A stretch of DNA of 15,277 bases from DAOTZU01 sp034433995 (GCA_034433995.1 DAOTZU010000110.1:1-15277), one strand, 5' to 3'. Positions 7,183 through 14,318 are shown, counted from the stretch's first letter. Numbers and translations: made by a program. The notes: a model not told the origin generated them from the sequence alone.

Positions 7183-7276
7183 TTCGCTTCGCTTCGGCGC
7201 AAGGCCGGGCCTGGATGCCTATCGGGATCACCCTATGCAGGGGCGTTCACCACATCATGCCATCGCAAGGGCGGAT

Positions 7277-7915
7277 TCAGCCCATTCTGGGGGGCGCGCC
7301 CCACATGGGCAGACGCCGGTTGACCGCGTCCAGGGTGGCCTTGGCGGCCGCCGAGGCCAGGTCCTCGCCGATGAGGCAGGTGCCGGTCAGCCGCTCCTCG
7401 CCGGCGGCGGTGAGGGCCGAGGCCACCACAAGAAAGACACATTGCCCCTCCAAGGCGACGGTCTGGGCTTGCTGCAAACGTAATGTGGCCGCCTGGCCGA
7501 TCACCTTTTGCAGGGCATCCAAAGTCGCCCGCGCCGCGGCCGGCCCCAGACCCTCCGCGAGGGTGGCCGTGCCCTCGATGCATCCTTTGCCGTTGGCCAG
7601 GGCCACACGCACACGGTCGCCCTCCTGGGCCACCGAGACCAATCGCAGGCGCGCCGTGGGTTTGGTTTCGCCGTCTCCCTCCACCTGCACCAGGCTGATG
7701 CGGCGATAATCCACCCGCAGCCCAAAGCGCGCGTACAGGAGCGATTCCGTATCCCGCACGATTTGTTTGGGGCCGCGATCGGGACTGCCCACCAGGTGGA
7801 TCTCGGCGATCTCGTTGTGATCGTCCAAGATCACCCGGGCCGAGGTGACCCCTTTGATCTGTTCGATGGAGCGTTGTAGCCGCTGTGCGAGCATCTCCCC
7901 TTGTGTCGTGGCCAT
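7277..7915 (-). CDS. Conserved hypothetical protein with ring-building-like N-terminal domain and duplicated C-terminal motif
   Basis: This is a soluble protein of 212 residues with no signal peptide or membrane segment. Residues 8-80 have an alpha-beta pattern (helix, GVTSARVIL strand, EIAEIHLVG strand, PKQIVRDTESLLYARFG helix, VDYRRISLVQ strand) that resembles BON or secretin/FliF-type ring-building domains; that is an inference from pattern only. Residues 88-203 contain an internal duplication: GTATLAEGLG..AAARATLDAL at 115-135 and GTCLIGEDLA..AAAKATLDAV at 178-198. The ATG at 7915 follows GAGGAGG with a 5-base gap; the frame is open upstream to 7984, but the extra 23 residues are Arg-rich and lack such a site. 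It probably heads a unit with the 33-residue peptide. I have seen similar unnamed proteins in Chloroflexota and Actinobacteria; no function is known to me. Confidence 0.75.
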   Translation of the reverse strand: MATTQGEMLAQRLQRSIEQIKGVTSARVILDDHNEIAEIHLVGSPDRGPKQIVRDTESLLYARFGLRVDYRRISLVQVEGDGETKPTARLRLVSVAQEGDRVRVALANGKGCIEGTATLAEGLGPAAARATLDALQKVIGQAATLRLQQAQTVALEGQCVFLVVASALTAAGEERLTGTCLIGEDLASAAAKATLDAVNRRLPMWGAPPRMG

Positions 7916-8040
7916 TTTGCCTCCTCGTCTTACCCTTCGCTTCCCTTGGCGGAACCGCTCTTCCACCCGTAGGTGCCGGCGCACCGATAAGTCGCTCCTT
8001 GAGGGCGACCCGCGTCCCCCTTCAAATAACTGACATGCGC

Positions 8041-8049
8041 ATTATAGCA
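8041..8049 (-). promoter_or_regulatory. Extended -10 promoter element for the 212-residue hypothetical gene
   Basis: The minus strand reads TGCTATAAT (8041-8049): a perfect TATAAT with the extended TGn motif. No good -35 is present at the usual spacing, which is normal for extended -10 promoters. Transcription would begin near 8034 and give a leader of about 120 nt before the ATG at 7915. Confidence 0.55.
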
Positions 8050-8098
8050 TAAAGTCTTGTCCAAGGGAAGAGGGAAATCATCTCAAAGCGGAACGCGC

Positions 8099-8127
8099 TT
8101 GACAGTCACTTCAGGAGATGCTATAGA
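8099..8127 (+). promoter_or_regulatory. Sigma-70-type promoter for the isomerase and GH31 genes
   Basis: TTGACA (8099-8104) and TATAGA (8122-8127) are separated by 17 bases, close to the ideal arrangement. The isomerase GTG at 8172 lies 45 bases downstream of the -10. It is back to back with the minus-strand promoter at 8041-8049, so this is a divergent control region. No clear operator was found between them. Confidence 0.7.
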
Positions 8128-8207
8128 AGCATTTTTAGCAGATATCATGCATCCCACAAGGAGACACCCCCGTGAAGCTCTCTTTCATGACCTTTCTCTA
8201 ACCAAAC

Positions 8208-8957
8208 TTGGGCTATGAGGCCCTGATCAAAAAGGCCCTGCAGTTCGGCTACCAAGGCCTGGAGTGGCGCGCCGAGGCGAAGCACAACCATGGCGTGGAG
8301 CTGGAATCCAGCCCGGCCACCATCCAGGCGGTGCGCCGGGCCATGGCCGAGGCGGGCTTGGAGACTTCTTGCCTGGCCACCAGCATCAAGTTCGCGAGCC
8401 AAGACCGGGCCGAGCGCGAGGCCAACCTGGAGCGGCTCTACCGCTTCTTGGACCTGGCCGTGGCCGTGGGCGCGCCGCGCATCCGCTTCTTTGCCGACCC
8501 CATCCCCAACGGCGGCCGGGGCCAGCGCGCCGCCAGCTATGCCTACCAGGCCGAGTATATCGCCCGCGCCTGCGAGCGTGCTGCCCAGGCCGGGGTCAAG
8601 CTCTGCTTGGAGACCCACTCGGTCTTTCGCGCCTACGATGCCGGCGAGCTGCTCTTCCGCACGGGGTACCCGGCCGCCTTTTGGATCAACTGGCACCTGG
8701 CCCATTGCCTGAACCACGGCGAGGACGTGGACGAGGCCTATCGCCACGTGAAGGGGCGGGTGGCCCATGCCCATTTCAGCCTGGCCCCAGAGATCGAGCG
8801 GCAGATGGAGCTCTTGGCCATGGAGAACTTTGCCGGGTTTTTCTCCCTGGAGCTGATGCCCAAGGAGCCTGAGGAGGCTGTGGACCGCCTCGTGGCCGAG
8901 CAGGCGGCCGGTTGGTGGGGCCTCTATCGCAAGCTGGGGCTGGATAAGGGCAATTGA
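8208..8957 (+). CDS. Sugar phosphate isomerase/epimerase family protein (xylose isomerase-like TIM barrel), 5' end disrupted
   Basis: The product is a TIM-barrel isomerase/epimerase of the AP-endonuclease-2/xylose isomerase-like group, which moves carbonyl groups or inverts centres in sugars and polyols using a divalent metal. Visible landmarks: GYQGLEWR at about 13-20, LETHS with the metal-ligand Glu135, an INWHLAH segment in the usual metal-ligand region, the His-rich VAHAHF strand, and a late Glu in SLELMPKE. The natural start looks like GTG at 8172, behind GGAG with an 8-base gap, giving MKLSFMTFL and then a TAA at codon 10 (8199-8201), followed by PNLGYEAL in the same frame. The listed start is the first in-frame start after that stop, TTG at 8208, which has no good ribosome binding site and would lose the first beta strand. 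The gene is therefore either a recent pseudogene or carries a sequence error. It is followed by a GH31 glycosidase. Confidence 0.7.
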   Translation: MGYEALIKKALQFGYQGLEWRAEAKHNHGVELESSPATIQAVRRAMAEAGLETSCLATSIKFASQDRAEREANLERLYRFLDLAVAVGAPRIRFFADPIPNGGRGQRAASYAYQAEYIARACERAAQAGVKLCLETHSVFRAYDAGELLFRTGYPAAFWINWHLAHCLNHGEDVDEAYRHVKGRVAHAHFSLAPEIERQMELLAMENFAGFFSLELMPKEPEEAVDRLVAEQAAGWWGLYRKLGLDKGN

Positions 8958-8976
8958 AGCGTGTCTGTGGGGAATA

Positions 8977-9008
8977 TGACCTGACAGGTCATCCCGACCT
9001 GTCAGGTC
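8977..9008. repeat. Perfect 13-bp inverted repeat between the isomerase and GH31 genes
   Basis: GACCTGACAGGTC (8978-8990) and GACCTGTCAGGTC (8996-9008) are exact reverse complements around a 5-base loop. Each arm is itself nearly palindromic, with TGACCTGACAGGTCA covering 8977-8991. It lies 20 bases after the isomerase stop and 30 before the GH31 ATG. A T5 run appears only 13 bases after the stem, so it is not a standard terminator. It may be a REP-like element or an mRNA-stabilising or attenuating stem. Confidence 0.8.
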
Positions 9009-9038
9009 TCGCATAGCAAGCTTTTTCCGGAGGAGACC

Positions 9039-11348
9039 ATGAAGCCGACCAACCGTTTCGTGGGCGATATGTTGGACCTGGAGACGCCCGAGGCCGCCGG
9101 CGACGTGCTCTGGCGGGCTTGCAAACCCATCGCGGCGGAGGAGCGCGAGGGCGCCATCATCTTTCAGGTGCCTTTCCAAGCGCAAAAGCCGGGTTTGCAG
9201 TTCGTCCCCGACGAGCGCACGCCGCGCCAGGTGCATGCCCTGGTGGTGCGGGCCTACGGTCCAAGGGTGGTGCGTCTCTCCATCGCCTTCTCCGGCCAGG
9301 TGCCGGGGGACGAGAGCGTGATGCTGGAACGGGACCCGGCGCTAGTCCCCGAGCCGCTGCGCGTGCGCCAGGATGCCACCGGCTGGGAGGTGACCGATAC
9401 AGCGGGAACCGTGCGCCTGCGCGTCATCACCCAGGAGGAGCCGATCCGCCCTTGGAGCGACCTGATCGAGCCGCCGGCCGAAACCTTGCGCGCCACCGTC
9501 TATCCCGATGGCGCGACGGCGGTGCCCTTTATGGCCTACGATGGTTTCTTTCCGCGGCAGCAGGAGTCGTTGCCCTTGGCCTATATCACCCGGGAGAGCC
9601 GCCCCCACCGGGTGGCCTATTCCCTGCACGCCCTGCCCGATGAGAAATTTGCCGGCACGGGCGAGCGCTTTGCCCGCATGGACCTGGCCGGCGGTACCTA
9701 CATCTTGGAAAACACCGATGCCCTGGGGGTGAACAACCGCCGCGCCTACAAGAACGTGCCCTTTTACCTCTCTAGCCGGCCCTACGGACTGCTCATCTTG
9801 ACCTCGGCCCATGTCCGCCTCTCCCTGGCCGATATCTCCACCCGGGCTGCCCAGGGCTTGGTGGAGGATGATACGTTGGACCTCTTTTTCATCGGCGGCC
9901 CCAACCTGGAGCGCATCCTCTACACCTATCGGCAGCTTACCGGCTTTCCGCGCACCGTGCCCCTGTGGTCCTTTGGCATTTGGATGAGCCGCATGAGCTA
10001 CTGGACCGCCGAGGAGACCCGCGAGGTGGCCCGCAAATTGCGCGCCGGCGGTTTCCCTTGCGACGTGCTCCATCTGGATACCGGCTGGTTCCAGCGCGAT
10101 TGGAAGTGCGATTGGGAGTTCAGCCACGAAAAGTATCCCGACCCGGCGGCCTACCTGCGCGAGATGCGCCAAAATGGCTTTCGCATCAGCCTGTGGCAGA
10201 TGCCCAACATCAGCCAGGATAACAAGCTCTATCCCCTGGCCAAAGAGCACCGCTACATTGTGCCCAAGAGGGCTGCGCCTCGCCATGCGCCCGCTGAGGC
10301 GGGCGGCGGGCCGGCGGCGGCCCCCGGCGGCTCTGATTTCAGCGGACAGGAATACGCGGGCACCCTCGATTTCACCAATCCGGCGGCGGTACGCTGGTAT
10401 CAGGGCCTGCTGGAAAAACTGCTCAAACTGGGCGCGGCGGCCATCAAGACCGATTTCGGCGAAGAGATCGACATGGCCGGCGATTATTACGGCCTGCCCG
10501 CCCACCTGCTGCATAACCTTTATGCCTTGCTTTACCAAAAGGCCGCCTTTGAGATCACCCAGCAGACCACGGGCGAGGGGCTCATCTGGGCCCGGGCCGG
10601 TTGGGTAGGTTGCCAGCGCTACCCCGTCCATTGGGGCGGCGACGCCGCCTGCACGTGGGACGGCATGGCCGGCACCCTGCGCGGCGGGCTGCACTTGGGC
10701 CTGAGCGGTTTCGCCTTTTGGAGCCACGATGTGCCCGGCTTTCATGGCGTGCCCAACTTTATGAACAGTTGGCCGGCCGATGATCTGTATGTGCGTTGGA
10801 CCCAGCTTGGTGTCTTTACCTCGCACCTGCGCTATCACGGCGCGCAGCCCCGCGAACCTTACGAGTATCCCCAAGTGGCCGACGTGGTGCGCCGTTGGTG
10901 GCGTCTGCGCTACGCCCTCATCCCTTACCTGGCGGATCAGGCGGAGCGGGCCATCCGTAGTGGCCTGCCCATTTTGCGGGCGTTGATCTTGCATCACGAG
11001 GACGATCCCCTTTGCTGGCAGATTGATGACCAGTTCTACTGCGGCGACGCGCTGTTGGTGGCCCCGGTGATGAACTCGGAGGGACGGCGCGATGTCTATC
11101 TGCCGCAGGGGGAATGGGTGGATCTCTGGACGGGGGAGACCCTCCAAGGGCCGCGCTGGTTGAAGGGCACGCTCTGGCCCCTGGAGCGGTTGCCGGTCTA
11201 TGCCGTCAGGGGCGCCAGCATCCGCGTCTATCCCCACGTGGTGCAATGCACCGACGAGATGGACCTCCGCCGGGCCGTGCCGCTGACCTTCGATGCCCCC
11301 TATCGCGGCCTCTCCCGCTCGGTGCTGGGGCAGGTGAGCGGGCTCTGA
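9039..11348 (+). CDS. Glycoside hydrolase family 31, alpha-xylosidase-like
   Basis: This is a retaining exo-alpha-glycosidase of 769 residues, close to E. coli YicI (772), with no signal peptide, so it is probably cytoplasmic. It has an N-terminal beta-sandwich (about 1-310), then the GH31 barrel. Catalytic features: the nucleophile D472 in IKTDFGEE, matching the KTDFGE motif of alpha-xylosidases; the acid/base D535 in HWGGDAACTW; and FWSHDVPGF at about 561-569. The substrate strand is HLDTGWFQRDWKCDWEF, where YicI has HFDCFWM. Specificity for xylosides rather than glucosides is inferred from KTDFGE and overall likeness. An Ala/Gly/Pro-rich stretch at about 412-432 interrupts the barrel where YicI has a short loop. 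The ATG follows GGAGGAG. It probably shares the promoter at 8099 with the isomerase and may supply that enzyme's sugar. Confidence 0.9.
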   Translation: MKPTNRFVGDMLDLETPEAAGDVLWRACKPIAAEEREGAIIFQVPFQAQKPGLQFVPDERTPRQVHALVVRAYGPRVVRLSIAFSGQVPGDESVMLERDPALVPEPLRVRQDATGWEVTDTAGTVRLRVITQEEPIRPWSDLIEPPAETLRATVYPDGATAVPFMAYDGFFPRQQESLPLAYITRESRPHRVAYSLHALPDEKFAGTGERFARMDLAGGTYILENTDALGVNNRRAYKNVPFYLSSRPYGLLILTSAHVRLSLADISTRAAQGLVEDDTLDLFFIGGPNLERILYTYRQLTGFPRTVPLWSFGIWMSRMSYWTAEETREVARKLRAGGFPCDVLHLDTGWFQRDWKCDWEFSHEKYPDPAAYLREMRQNGFRISLWQMPNISQDNKLYPLAKEHRYIVPKRAAPRHAPAEAGGGPAAAPGGSDFSGQEYAGTLDFTNPAAVRWYQGLLEKLLKLGAAAIKTDFGEEIDMAGDYYGLPAHLLHNLYALLYQKAAFEITQQTTGEGLIWARAGWVGCQRYPVHWGGDAACTWDGMAGTLRGGLHLGLSGFAFWSHDVPGFHGVPNFMNSWPADDLYVRWTQLGVFTSHLRYHGAQPREPYEYPQVADVVRRWWRLRYALIPYLADQAERAIRSGLPILRALILHHEDDPLCWQIDDQFYCGDALLVAPVMNSEGRRDVYLPQGEWVDLWTGETLQGPRWLKGTLWPLERLPVYAVRGASIRVYPHVVQCTDEMDLRRAVPLTFDAPYRGLSRSVLGQVSGL

Positions 11349-11360
11349 GCCGGCGCGCTG

Positions 11361-11437
11361 GAGGGTGTTGGAAGAGGCGTGTAGGCCTTGCCCGCCGTCG
11401 GATTCCATCCGACGGCGGGCATTTCTCGACACCTTCG
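11361..11437. repeat. Short form of the left-end repeat, with a perfect 14-bp stem
   Basis: The core is GCCCGCCGTCGGAT (11390-11403), loop TCC, ATCCGACGGCGGGC (11407-11420), a perfect 14-bp hairpin. The flanks GAGGGTGTTG..AGGCGTGTAG.GGCCTTGCC on the left and GGGCATTTCTCG.CACCTTCGC on the right match the two ends of the repeat at 108-250, but its middle hairpins are absent. It lies 12 bases after the GH31 stop and could act as a 3' end stabiliser. Confidence 0.75.
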
Positions 11438-11448
11438 CGTGCGATTAC

Positions 11449-11477
11449 TTGACAAAGGCTTTATACGATGGTATGCT
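11449..11477 (+). promoter_or_regulatory. Sigma-70-type promoter for the small membrane peptide and topA
   Basis: TTGACA (11449-11454, perfect) and TATGCT (11472-11477, 4 of 6) are 17 bases apart. The start codon of the 51-residue gene is 79 bases downstream of the -10. It probably also serves topA, since no better promoter was seen in the 65-bp gap before that gene. Confidence 0.6.
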
Positions 11478-11556
11478 GGCCGCCATGGTTCAGCAGCCCG
11501 CCCGCAAGGTGGCCAACCCGTGGGCGAGGCACAGCCGGCGCGCTCCAGGAGGAAAC

Positions 11557-11712
11557 GTGAAGCCTGCATATTGGATCGGAATCATGGCGGTGTTGGGCGG
11601 CCTCGTCGCTTATGCCATTTTCAAAGATGTCACTGTGGGCATCGTGGTCGGCATCTTGGCTGGCGTGGTCAGCTATGCCAGCCTCAAGGGGAAAAGGCGG
11701 GGAAGCCAATAG
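11557..11712 (+). CDS. Predicted 51-residue membrane protein with two helices
   Basis: This small gene has a GTG start behind AGGAGG with a 4-base gap. The frame stays open upstream to 11365, but that part crosses the repeat and promoter and lacks a ribosome binding site. The product begins MKPAYWIGIMAVLGG, has two hydrophobic segments (about 5-22 and 25-42) joined by a tight KDVT turn, and ends in the basic tail KGKRRGS, so a helical hairpin with both ends inside the cell is likely. Gly-rich helices (GIVVGILAGVVS) suggest close packing or oligomers. It is 65 bp upstream of topA and probably co-transcribed. I do not recognise a family. Confidence 0.65.
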   Translation: MKPAYWIGIMAVLGGLVAYAIFKDVTVGIVVGILAGVVSYASLKGKRRGSQ

Positions 11713-11777
11713 CGGTTTGCGCAAAGGCCGTCGGCCAAGGTGAGGATCGAGGCACTCGTTCGCGAAGGATGGGCAGG

Positions 11778-13982
11778 ATGAAATACCTCGTCGTCGTCGA
11801 ATCGCCGGCCAAAGCCAAGACCATCAGTCGCTACCTGGGCGGGGAGTATCACGTGGTGGCCTCGGTGGGCCATGTGCGCGATCTCCCCGCCAAGGGCCTG
11901 GCCGTGGATATCGCCAATGGTTTCAGCCCTACGTATCAGCTCTTGCCGGGGAAGAAAAAGATCGTCGAAGAGATCCGGCGCATGGCCCAAGGGGCGGAGG
12001 CGATCTATCTGGCCACCGACCCCGACCGCGAGGGCGAGGCCATCGCCTGGCATGTGAGCATCGCCGCAGAGCTGGCCCAAGAGCGCCTCCGGCGCATCAC
12101 CTTCCACCAGGTGACGCCGGCGGCCCTCCATGCGGCCTTGGCTCAGCCCCGTGCTCTGGACCGCGACCTGATCGACGCTCAACAGGCGCGGCGCGTCCTC
12201 GACCGACTGGTGGGATACCAGATCAGCCCCCTCCTGAGCAAGACGCTGCGCCGGCCCCTCTCGGCGGGGCGGGTGCAATCGGTGGCCCTGCGCCTGGTGG
12301 TGGAGCGCGAACGGGAGATCATGGCCTTTGTGCCGGAGGAGTATTGGACCCTGGAGGCCGAGCTCCAACGGCAGGTGGAGGGCAGGGAGACTTTCCGCGC
12401 CCGCCTGCACAAAATCGCCGGGCAAGACCCCGCTTTGCAGCAGCGGGCCGACGTGGAACGCATCCTGGCCGCCCTCCAAGGGGCCACGTACACCGTCACG
12501 CGGGTGCAGCACGGCCAGCGCCAGCGCCAGGCTCCGCCGCCCTTTATCACCAGCACCTTGCAGGCCGAGGCGGGGCGCAAATTGCATTTCTCCGCTCGGC
12601 AGACCATGGTCCTGGCCCAGCAACTCTACGAAGGGATTGACCTGGATGGCGAGCGGGTGGGCCTCATCACCTACATGCGCACCGATTCCACCCATGTGGC
12701 TCCGGAGGCGCAACAGGAGGCACGGGAATATATCGGCCAAACGCACGGCACAGAATATTTGCCCGAGCGGCCGCCGACCTATCGCTCCAAAGTGGCCAAC
12801 GCCCAAGAGGCCCACGAGGCCATCCGCCCCACCTCGGTGTGGCGCACGCCCGGAGCCGTCCGTGCCCACCTGACGGAGCAGCAGGCGCGGCTCTATGAGC
12901 TCATCTGGCAACGCTTTCTGGCCAGCCAGATGCGGCCGGCCCTTTATGCCACCATGACGGTGGATATCACCGCTGCCCAGGATTATCTCTTTCGGGCCAC
13001 GGGCGCCACGCTCCTCTTTCCTGGTTACACCATCCTCTACACCGAGGGGCGCGATGACGAAGAGGAGGAGCGTGCCCAATCCTTGCCGCCCCTGAAGGAG
13101 GGCGAACTGCTGGATCTGCTGCGCCTTTTGCCCGAGCAGCGTTTTACCCAGCCGCCTCCCCGTTACACCGAGCCCACCCTGATCAAGGCCTTGGAGGCCA
13201 AGGGGATCGGCCGCCCCTCCACCTATGCCACCATCGTCACCACCATCCAAGAGCGGGAGTATGTGGTCAAGCAGCAAGGGCGCTTGGCGCCCACTGCCCT
13301 GGGGTTCGTCGTCTGTGACGCTTTGGTGGATACCTTTGCCGAGGTGATGGACGTGGGCTACACGGCCAGGATGGAGGAGCGCCTGGACGAGATCGCCCGC
13401 GGCCAACTGGGCTACGAGGCCATGCTGCGCGATTTCTATGCCGGCTTTGGCCCCCAGGTGGAGGCCGCCCGAGGGACCCTGCCCACGGCCGTGGAGCAGG
13501 CGCTGTGGGCCGGCCTGCCCGCCGAGCTGCGCCAGACCACCTGCCCCCAGTGCGGCCGCCCCATGCAGGTGCGCCTCAGCGCGGAGGGGCGCTTCCTGGG
13601 TTGCACAGGGTACCCCGCCTGCCGTTACATTTTGGACCTGCGCGACCCTCAGCGGCCGGCGCCGCCGGCGGAAGAGTTCGCCCCCGGCGAGACCTGCGCC
13701 CTCTGCGGCGGCCGCATGAAGGTGTTGCACAAGGGCAAGAACCGATTCTTGGGCTGTGAGAATTATCCGCGCTGCAAGCACACCCGGCCCCTCTTGAGCG
13801 AGCGGGTCAAGCAGGCAGCCGCCGAGAACGCCTGTCCCCAGTGTGGCCACCAACCCTTGGAGGCCAAAAGCGGGCGCTATGGCGAATATCTCCATTGCCC
13901 CCAGTGCGGCGCGAACGTCTCTTTGAACAAGCTGGGCCAGGCCGGCCAGGGGGCCGGCGCGCCTCCGCGCCGGAGACGGTAG
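11778..13982 (+). CDS. topA: DNA topoisomerase I (type IA), C-terminus apparently frameshifted
   Basis: Topoisomerase I relaxes negative supercoils by passing DNA through a transient 5'-phosphotyrosine break. From the ATG at 11778 (AAGGA 8 bases upstream; an in-frame ATG at 11769 is less likely) it is 734 residues. The Toprim domain begins KYLVVVESPAKAKTI with Glu8 and has the metal motif DPDREGE at 81-87. The catalytic tyrosine is Y299 in GLITYMRTDS. Three C4 zinc ribbons follow, beginning at Cys589, Cys640 and Cys686. After the third, the frame runs into GQGAGAPPRRRR and stops at 13980-13982, while a fourth, very similar ribbon is encoded in the -1 frame up to 14143. A lost G in the run at 13949-13953 would explain this. 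The catalytic core is intact, so the enzyme should work. Confidence 0.95.
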   Translation: MKYLVVVESPAKAKTISRYLGGEYHVVASVGHVRDLPAKGLAVDIANGFSPTYQLLPGKKKIVEEIRRMAQGAEAIYLATDPDREGEAIAWHVSIAAELAQERLRRITFHQVTPAALHAALAQPRALDRDLIDAQQARRVLDRLVGYQISPLLSKTLRRPLSAGRVQSVALRLVVEREREIMAFVPEEYWTLEAELQRQVEGRETFRARLHKIAGQDPALQQRADVERILAALQGATYTVTRVQHGQRQRQAPPPFITSTLQAEAGRKLHFSARQTMVLAQQLYEGIDLDGERVGLITYMRTDSTHVAPEAQQEAREYIGQTHGTEYLPERPPTYRSKVANAQEAHEAIRPTSVWRTPGAVRAHLTEQQARLYELIWQRFLASQMRPALYATMTVDITAAQDYLFRATGATLLFPGYTILYTEGRDDEEEERAQSLPPLKEGELLDLLRLLPEQRFTQPPPRYTEPTLIKALEAKGIGRPSTYATIVTTIQEREYVVKQQGRLAPTALGFVVCDALVDTFAEVMDVGYTARMEERLDEIARGQLGYEAMLRDFYAGFGPQVEAARGTLPTAVEQALWAGLPAELRQTTCPQCGRPMQVRLSAEGRFLGCTGYPACRYILDLRDPQRPAPPAEEFAPGETCALCGGRMKVLHKGKNRFLGCENYPRCKHTRPLLSERVKQAAAENACPQCGHQPLEAKSGRYGEYLHCPQCGANVSLNKLGQAGQGAGAPPRRRR

Positions 13983-14143
13983 ATTTGGCCTGCCCCAACT
14001 GCCAACACACGCCTTTGGAGCGACGGGTGGGCCGCTGGGGGAGCTACTATCGCTGTCCGGCCTGCAAGACCAATTTCTCGGCCAAAAAGCTGGAGCAAGC
14101 ACAAAATGCCAAGGCAGGCGGCGAGGAGGCGGAGGGGCAATGA
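13983..14143 (+). pseudogene. Out-of-frame fourth zinc ribbon of topA
   Basis: In the -1 frame relative to topA, the sequence after the topA stop codes for ACPNC..PLE..GRWGSYYRCPAC..NFSAKKLE, followed by an Ala/Glu/Gly-rich tail and TGA at 14141-14143. It aligns with the third zinc ribbon of the same gene (ACPQC..PLE..GRYGEYLHCPQC..NVSLNKLG) at 19 of 36 positions by hand count. The frame has no convincing start of its own, so it reads as the severed end of topA. If the reading frames were joined in the G run at 13949-13953, TopA would be about 788 residues. Confidence 0.75.
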
Positions 14144-14148
14144 ACCGG

Positions 14149-14172
14149 CGCCCCCCATGTTCCAGGGGGGCG
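14149..14172 (+). terminator. Strong GC hairpin after topA
   Basis: CGCCCCCC (14149-14156) and GGGGGGCG (14165-14172) form a perfect 8-bp stem with an 8-base loop, six bases after the TGA of the topA tail. No T run follows, so intrinsic termination would be imperfect; it may instead protect the transcript end. Confidence 0.45.
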
Positions 14173-14212
14173 ATGACCTGCCAGGCCCGCGCAGCGAGCT
14201 TGCGAGGAGCAG

Positions 14213-14236
14213 CCGTCGGTGCCTAACCGATGGCTG
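14213..14236. repeat. Related CAGCCGTCGGT stem-loop upstream of dnaE
   Basis: CAGCCGTCGGT is followed by a short loop and ACCGATGGCTG, an 11-bp stem with one G-T pair. The CGTCGGT..CTAACCGA core is the same as the third hairpin of the repeat at 108-250, so this appears to be a minimal member of that family. It lies in the 175-bp topA-dnaE gap. Confidence 0.5.
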
Positions 14237-14263
14237 TTTCGCTTTCCTTCGTGCCCGGCTTGT

Positions 14264-14271
14264 GCTAGAAT
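14264..14271 (+). promoter_or_regulatory. Possible extended -10 promoter for dnaE
   Basis: TGC-TAGAAT, with the hexamer at 14266-14271, is an extended -10 with 5 of 6 matches. At 17 bases upstream the -35 is poor (TTTCCT, 14243-14248). It is 47 bases upstream of the dnaE GTG. This is weak evidence by itself. Confidence 0.35.
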
Positions 14272-14318
14272 AAGGGCCATCCGGCGAGCGAGACCTGGTA
14301 GTTGCTTGGGAGGCACCG

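Noticed and set aside
8199..8201. Recoding of the isomerase stop as a special amino acid
   Set aside because: The codon is TAA, not the TGA or TAG used for selenocysteine or pyrrolysine, and no SECIS-like structure was seen.
11673..14102. An 809-codon open frame antisense to topA, and similar long frames antisense to the GH31, FGGY kinase and isomerase genes
   Set aside because: They mirror codon bias in GC-rich genes, give low-complexity Gly/Ala/His/Gln-rich products with no motifs, and the opposite strand carries clear enzymes.
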